DNA of 10,268 nucleotides from an uncultured Dermatophilus sp. (GTDB lineage: Bacteria > Actinomycetota > Actinomycetes > Actinomycetales > Dermatophilaceae): positions 1 through 10,268 of the forward strand of contig CAMCQD010000027.1 in NCBI GenBank assembly GCA_945876925.1. Reading direction: 5' to 3'. Both the position numbers and the translations under genes were made by a program. Below are positions 6,708 to 10,268 of this stretch, in pieces (position 1 is the first letter of the stretch; every line of letters begins with the position of its first letter). The notes beneath the pieces are model-generated. The model did no database searches and had not been told where the DNA came from. It worked only from the letters and a program-made list of their open reading frames with translations.

Positions 6708-7451
6708 ATGCCAGCACCTGGTCTTCCTCAGCGAATCGGCGCCGAATTCCTCGGCACTTTCTGGCTCGTCCTGGGCATCTGCGGCACCGCCGTGTTCGCC
6801 GCGAAGTTCCTCTCGGACGACCCCGTCCCGGTCAACATGGGGGTCGGGTTCGCCGGGGTTTCCCTGGCAGCCGGGCTGACGGTGCTCACCATGGCGTACG
6901 CCGTGGGGCACGTCTCCGGCGGCCACTTCAACCCGGCAGTCACCATCGGCGCCGCCGTCGCCCGCCGGTTCGCCTGGAAGGACGTCCCCGCGTACATCGC
7001 CGCGCAGGTCGTCGCCGGGCTCGTGGCCGGCACGCTCGTGTTCGCCATCGCCTCCGGGCGCCCCGGTTTCGACCCGGCCGGCAACATGGCGGCCAACGGC
7101 TACGCCGCGCACTCCCCCGGCGGCTACGGCCTGGCGGCCGCGTTCTTCGCCGAGGTCGTGGTGACGGGCATGTTCATGTACGTCATCCTGGGCGCCACCG
7201 ATCCGCGTGCGCCGCAGGGATTCGCCCCGCTGGCCATCGGCCTGGCCCTCACCCTGGTGCACCTCATCCTCATCCCGGTCAGCAACGCCTCGGTGAACCC
7301 GGCCCGTTCCACCGCGGTCGCGTTCTTCAACGGCGACGGCGCCCCCGGGCAGCTGTGGCTGTTCTGGGTCGCTCCCATCCTCGGCGCCGCCATCGCCGGA
7401 GCCACCTACGCGCTCATCACCGGCGAGAAGCGCGAACCCGCCCGCGCCTGA
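6708..7451 (+). CDS. aqpZ: Aquaporin Z-like water channel with altered selectivity filter
   Basis: A 247-residue major intrinsic protein with six predicted membrane helices and two half-helices, passing water across the cytoplasmic membrane. Both pore motifs are present: HFNPAVT (NPA at 75–77) and SVNPARS (NPA at 197–199). It aligns closely with E. coli AqpZ (GTFWLVLG, GLTVLTMAYAVGH, HSPGGYG, GFAPLAIGLALTLVHLI), and NPARS rather than NPARD argues against a glycerol facilitator. The filter differs: E. coli F43, H174, T183, R189 correspond here to A55, H185, A194, R200. Loop A is longer than in E. coli (FLSDDPVPVNM). ATG 6708 has AAGGAG at ideal spacing. It is probably monocistronic, with a hairpin after the stop. 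The AqpZ assignment is confident, but strict water selectivity is not assured. Confidence 0.93.
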   Translation: MPAPGLPQRIGAEFLGTFWLVLGICGTAVFAAKFLSDDPVPVNMGVGFAGVSLAAGLTVLTMAYAVGHVSGGHFNPAVTIGAAVARRFAWKDVPAYIAAQVVAGLVAGTLVFAIASGRPGFDPAGNMAANGYAAHSPGGYGLAAAFFAEVVVTGMFMYVILGATDPRAPQGFAPLAIGLALTLVHLILIPVSNASVNPARSTAVAFFNGDGAPGQLWLFWVAPILGAAIAGATYALITGEKREPARA

Positions 7452-7522
7452 GGGCCGCCGCGCCCTGCCCCCCGGATCGCCCGCCCGGGGCGGGGCGCCC
7501 GGCGCAGGTGACCGGGCCGCCG

Positions 7523-7553
7523 CCCGGTGCGCGGCCGCCGGTCGCGCACCGGG
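7523..7553 (+). terminator. 11-bp hairpin after the aquaporin gene
   Basis: CCCGGTGCGCG at 7523–7533 pairs perfectly with CGCGCACCGGG at 7543–7553 around a nine-base loop. It begins 72 bases after the aquaporin stop and ends 47 bases before the putative mdh −10, with no T-run. It separates the two transcripts and could be a terminator. Confidence 0.5.
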
Positions 7554-7597
7554 AGCGGGGCTGCGGGCAGTTCCGCACGCCAGCGCAGGCAGCCTTT

Positions 7598-7608
7598 GAT
7601 AGCGTCGA
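7598..7608 (+). promoter_or_regulatory. Possible −10 region of mdh (GATAGCGTCGA)
   Basis: TAGCGT at 7600–7605, preceded by TTTGA, lies 65 bases before the mdh start and fits TANNNT. The word is identical to the one upstream of the aquaporin gene. No clear −35 is seen. Confidence 0.4.
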
Positions 7609-7669
7609 AGAATCGAAACGATGCTCCCAATCGTCGATGCACCTCATCGTCGCGGAAAGGCTGATGACC

Positions 7670-8659
7670 GTGAGCACAACCCCCGTCAAGGTCGCCGTTA
7701 CCGGAGCCGCCGGACAGATCGGATACAGCCTGCTGTTCCGGATCGCCAGCGGCGCCCTGCTGGGCCACGACACGCCCGTCGAGCTACGCCTGCTCGAGAT
7801 CACGCCCGCCCTCAAAGCCCTCGAAGGCGTGGTCATGGAACTCGACGACTGCGCGTTCCCCACGCTGGCCGGCGTCGAGATCGGTGACGACCCCAACGTC
7901 ATCTTCGACGGCGCCAACCTCGCCCTGCTCGTCGGGGCGCGCCCGCGCACCAAGGGCATGGAGCGGGGCGACCTGCTCGAGGCCAACGGCGCGATCTTCA
8001 CCGCCCAGGGCAAGGCCCTCAATGCGCACGCGGCCGACGACATCCGCATCGGCGTCACCGGCAACCCCGCCAACACCAACGCCCTCATCGCGGCCAGCAA
8101 CGCCCCCGACATCCCGCGCGAGCGGTTCTCGGCGCTGACCCGCCTCGACCACAACCGCGCCATCAGCCAGCTCGCCCGCAAGCTCGGCGTGCCGGTTACC
8201 GAGATCCGCAAGATGACCATCTGGGGCAACCACTCGGCCACCCAGTACCCGGACGTCTACCACGCCGAGGCCGGCGGCAGGAACGCCGCCGAGGCCGTGG
8301 GCGACGAAGCCTGGATCGCGGACTACTTCATCCCGACCGTCGCCAAGCGCGGCGCGGCCATCATCGAAGCCCGCGGGGCCTCCTCGGCTGCCTCCGCGGC
8401 CAACGCCACCATCGACGCGGCCCGCGACTGGCTGCTCGGCTCCGCCGAGGGCGACTGGGTCTCGATGGCCGTCACCTCCGACGGCTCATACGGCGTGCCG
8501 GAGGGCCTCATCAGCTCCTTCCCCGTGGTCACGAAGAACGGTGACTGGGAGATCGTGCAGGGCCTGGAGCTCAACGACTTCAGCCGCGCCAAGATCGACG
8601 CCTCCGTCGCCGAGCTGGCCGATGAGAAGGCCGCCGTCACCGAGCTGGGCCTCATCTGA
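7670..8659 (+). CDS. mdh: Malate dehydrogenase (NAD-dependent)
   Basis: A 329-residue cytoplasmic enzyme interconverting malate and oxaloacetate with NAD(H) in the TCA cycle. It starts MSTTPVKVAVTGAAGQIGYS, with the Rossmann motif TGAAGQIG at 11–18 and E43 (LLEI) at the end of the second strand, favouring NAD. Substrate arginines lie in GARPRTKGMERGD (R93, R99) and at R163; the catalytic pair is D160 (TRLDHNRA) and H188 (IWGNHSATQYPD). It is the Streptomyces-like type and exactly its usual length. I chose GTG 7670, because GGAAAGG ends nine bases before it but only three bases before ATG 7664, and because this gives the family length. It is preceded by its own promoter-like region and followed by a hairpin facing the convergent folD operon. 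Confidence 0.97.
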   Translation: MSTTPVKVAVTGAAGQIGYSLLFRIASGALLGHDTPVELRLLEITPALKALEGVVMELDDCAFPTLAGVEIGDDPNVIFDGANLALLVGARPRTKGMERGDLLEANGAIFTAQGKALNAHAADDIRIGVTGNPANTNALIAASNAPDIPRERFSALTRLDHNRAISQLARKLGVPVTEIRKMTIWGNHSATQYPDVYHAEAGGRNAAEAVGDEAWIADYFIPTVAKRGAAIIEARGASSAASAANATIDAARDWLLGSAEGDWVSMAVTSDGSYGVPEGLISSFPVVTKNGDWEIVQGLELNDFSRAKIDASVAELADEKAAVTELGLI

Positions 8660-8710
8660 CCTGACGCCAGTTCCCGTCGGCACAACGCAGGCGGGCCCGC
8701 GCAGACGCGC

Positions 8711-8748
8711 GTGAGGGGCCGGTACCCGGATCAGGGCCGGCCCCTCAC
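8711..8748. terminator. 12-bp hairpin between mdh and the convergent operon
   Basis: GTGAGGGGCCGG at 8711–8722 pairs perfectly with 8737–8748 around a 14-base loop. It lies 51 bases after the mdh stop and 44 bases from the stop of the siderophore-interacting protein, so it can end both transcripts. Confidence 0.75.
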
Positions 8749-8792
8749 CCGTTGGTTGCCCGGGGCGCCGCGCGCGCCCGGAGTGCGCGCGG

Positions 8793-9581
8793 TCAGCGAC
8801 CCTGCGTCCAGTAGGCGACCGCGTCGATCCGGTGCCGGTCAAGCCCGGCCTGGGTGATGAGCGCGGTGCGCAGCGTGCGCACTGCCGCGGACTCCCCCGC
8901 GATCCAGACCACGGCATCGGCGCGCAGCGCCTCGCCCGGGCCGGGCCCGGCCCCGGTGAGCCGGTCTGCCAGGGCGGTCATCGGCTCACCGTACGGAGCG
9001 CCATCGCGTTCCAGCCAGGTCAGCGACAGGTTCGCCGGGGAGGGCACCTCCTGACGCTCACCCGGGTCAGCAATCTCCAGGTAGGCTCGCGTGCTCGCCC
9101 CGCCCGGCAGGCTGGCGGCGATGGCCTGCGCGGCCGGCAGCCCGGTCTCATCGGCGATGAGCACTATCTCACCGGCGTCGCCGGGGACGGTGAATCCCCC
9201 GGCCGGGCTGGTGAGCCGCATCTGGTCGCCCGGCTGCGCGGCGGCGGCCCACGCGGCCCCGACCCCGCCGGGGTGCAGCACGAAGTCGATCCGGGCCGTC
9301 CCGGCGCGCGGGTCGAGGTCGACCAGGGTGTAGGTGCGGCGGCGGCGCCGCACCACGGCCTCCTCGGCAGGGTCGCCGGTGAACCGCCCCCGCTCGGGGA
9401 AAGTCACCTTGACGCGCTCGCCGGGGCCGGTGGATACCGCATCGCGCAGGCCCTCGCCGGTGAACTCGACCCGGCGCATCCGCGCGGTCACGTCATAGGC
9501 CCGCACCACCGTGACCGTGCCCAGGCCCGTGCGGGCCCGCAGCCGCGACTGGGGACCAGGACCGCCTGCGAACTGGCTCAC
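8793..9581 (-). CDS. Siderophore-interacting protein (FAD, NAD(P)H ferric-siderophore reductase family)
   Basis: A 262-residue protein of the SIP/ViuB/YqjH family. These cytoplasmic flavoproteins release iron by reducing ferric siderophores with NAD(P)H. Residues 18–130 form the FAD-binding barrel, with RTYTLVD at 82–88 (family pattern RxYTxR) and VLHPGGVGAAWAAAAQPGD at 101–119 (usual form VLHG..GPA..WA). Residues 135–262 are the NAD(P)H domain, with ADETGLPAAQAI at 143–154 and the typical end VWIAGE…RTLRTAL…AYWTQGR. The GTG start overlaps the stop of the upstream membrane-protein gene in a GTGA, which fixes the start and implies translational coupling. No siderophore synthesis or uptake gene is visible, so a general flavin or iron reductase role is also possible. 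Confidence 0.92.
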   Translation of the reverse strand: MSQFAGGPGPQSRLRARTGLGTVTVVRAYDVTARMRRVEFTGEGLRDAVSTGPGERVKVTFPERGRFTGDPAEEAVVRRRRRTYTLVDLDPRAGTARIDFVLHPGGVGAAWAAAAQPGDQMRLTSPAGGFTVPGDAGEIVLIADETGLPAAQAIAASLPGGASTRAYLEIADPGERQEVPSPANLSLTWLERDGAPYGEPMTALADRLTGAGPGPGEALRADAVVWIAGESAAVRTLRTALITQAGLDRHRIDAVAYWTQGR

Positions 9582-9961
9582 CGGCCGGACGCCCCCGCCG
9601 CCGGGCGGGAGCGCAACCTCGCCGGGCGGAGCACGATCCAGCCGGCCACCAGCGCGAGCACCGCGTCGGCCGCCGCCAGGTACATCACGTCCAGGTGGCG
9701 CGTCACCAGCAGGGTCGCCCCGCCGATGTTGACCGCGAAGGCGAGGTAGAACCACTCATCGAGCGCGCGCTCGCGCAGGGCGAGGGCGCCCAGCCGGACG
9801 GAGCCGTTTCTACTACGGCGCAGGTAGAACGCCACCGCGAAGGCCACAGTCATCACCGCGCCGCCGGCCAGCACCCAGCCGGCGGCCACGAATGCCCACC
9901 CGAAGGCGAATAGCGCCGCCAGCCACCACCAGTCCCGCAGCCGGCCGGTAACGGACCTCAC
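9578..9961 (-). CDS. Small membrane protein, possibly DUF3017-like
   Basis: A 127-residue integral membrane protein. Hydrophobic segments lie at about 11–47 (WWWLAALFAFGWAFVAAGWV and on, enough for two spans), 69–87 (EWFYLAFAVNIGGATLLV) and 92–112 (MYLAAADAVLALVAGWIVL). A basic loop RRSRNGSVRLGALALRERALD joins them, and the tail is basic. In Streptomyces a DUF3017 membrane protein follows folD, and the G-L-x-x-R-x-R-x-x-D-like loop fits, so this may be that family; similarity is too low to be sure by eye. The GTG start overlaps the folD stop in a GTGA, and its own stop overlaps the SIP start the same way. Its function is unknown. Confidence 0.85.
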   Translation of the reverse strand: MRSVTGRLRDWWWLAALFAFGWAFVAAGWVLAGGAVMTVAFAVAFYLRRSRNGSVRLGALALRERALDEWFYLAFAVNIGGATLLVTRHLDVMYLAAADAVLALVAGWIVLRPARLRSRPAAGASGR

Positions 9962-10268
9962 CGGAGCGCGCCAGTCCCGGGCGGGGAAGCCCCGCCGGCC
10001 TGGCGCTCGGCGGCCTCGACGACGTTGGTGAGCAGCATCGCCCGGGTCATCGGGCCGACCCCGCCCGGGTTGGGTGAGATCCAGCCGGCGACCCCGGCCA
10101 CCCCGGGAGCGACATCCCCGGCGATCGTGCCGTCGATCCGCGATACGCCCACATCGAGCACGGCCGCGCCCGGCTTGACCATGTCAGCGGTGATGAGCCC
10201 CGGCTTCCCGGCTGCGGCCACCACGATGTCAGCCCGCCTGACGGCGCTGGCCAGGTCACGGGTCCCGG
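9958..10268 (-). CDS. folD: FolD, methylenetetrahydrofolate dehydrogenase/cyclohydrolase, C-terminal part
   Basis: The last 103 codons of folD; the 5' part lies beyond the right edge. FolD is a bifunctional cytoplasmic enzyme interconverting 5,10-methylene-, methenyl- and 10-formyl-tetrahydrofolate, linked to NADP. The visible part has TRDLASAVRRADIVVAAAGK, PGLITADMVKPGAAVLDVGV, a GDV segment and the family signature PNPGGVGPMTRAMLLTNVVE. These cover the dinucleotide-binding domain and C-terminal helix; the catalytic lysine would be upstream of the window. The tail after the last helix (RQAGGASPPGTGALR) is short and unconserved. It is the first visible gene of a tightly coupled three-gene operon. 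Confidence 0.97.
   Translation of the reverse strand, partial: GTRDLASAVRRADIVVAAAGKPGLITADMVKPGAAVLDVGVSRIDGTIAGDVAPGVAGVAGWISPNPGGVGPMTRAMLLTNVVEAAERQAGGASPPGTGALR

Noticed and set aside
6486..7262. Open frame on the minus strand across the aquaporin gene
   Set aside because: It is antisense to a complete aquaporin; the composition (His/Gly/Glu/Arg-rich, no motif) is that of a shadow.
6708..7451. Glycerol facilitator (GlpF) instead of aquaporin
   Set aside because: The second pore motif is NPARS, not NPARD, the filter keeps His185, and the whole sequence follows AqpZ.
8832..9749. Open frame on the plus strand across the SIP operon
   Set aside because: Antisense to the clear SIP and membrane-protein genes, with no recognisable domain.
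1..10268. Mobile element, phage, CRISPR array or defence island
   Set aside because: No transposase, integrase, spaced direct repeats or known defence domain is visible; the gene content is core metabolism and regulation.

Overview
The window is very GC-rich, gene-dense, and uses GTG and ATG starts freely. Its proteins look actinobacterial throughout: a Streptomyces-type 329-residue malate dehydrogenase, a monomeric NADP isocitrate dehydrogenase, a folD–small membrane protein–siderophore-interacting protein operon, and XRE regulators of the kind common in filamentous actinomycetes. I infer a chromosomal segment from an actinomycete, possibly Streptosporangiales or a relative. The rank below phylum is a guess. 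I see no transposase, phage gene, tRNA, rRNA or CRISPR array.

Left block (1–4524, all minus strand). Reading in the direction of transcription: monomeric isocitrate dehydrogenase (icd), a 68-residue four-cysteine protein resembling DUF6767, exodeoxyribonuclease III (xthA), a 291-residue XRE-type regulator, and the first 33 codons of a second, paralogous XRE regulator cut by the window edge. Gaps are 39, 82, 49 and 87 bp, so read-through from the icd promoter is plausible. An imperfect palindrome just upstream of icd may be an operator.

Middle block (4525–6417). Divergent from icd is a 285-residue protein I cannot place: a globular N-terminal domain of about 135 residues, a long Ala/Pro/Glu-rich tail, and a short basic-hydrophobic C-terminus. 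It converges, across a 14-bp GC hairpin, on a short-chain dehydrogenase (SDR) of the YdfG-like group.

Right block (6418–10268). An aquaporin Z-like channel and malate dehydrogenase (mdh) lie on the plus strand, each behind its own promoter-like region; the two regions share an 11-base word, GATAGCGTCGA. mdh ends at a 12-bp hairpin facing a minus-strand operon: folD (cut by the right edge), a small membrane protein and a siderophore-interacting flavoprotein. Both junctions in that operon are 4-base GTGA overlaps, which indicates translational coupling.

Several genes make or use reducing cofactors: icd (NADPH), mdh (NADH), folD (NADP-linked), SDR (probably NADPH) and the siderophore-interacting reductase (NAD(P)H). 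This is mostly core metabolism. The points that most deserve follow-up are the unplaced 285-residue protein, the altered selectivity filter of the aquaporin, and the four-cysteine mini-protein between icd and xthA.
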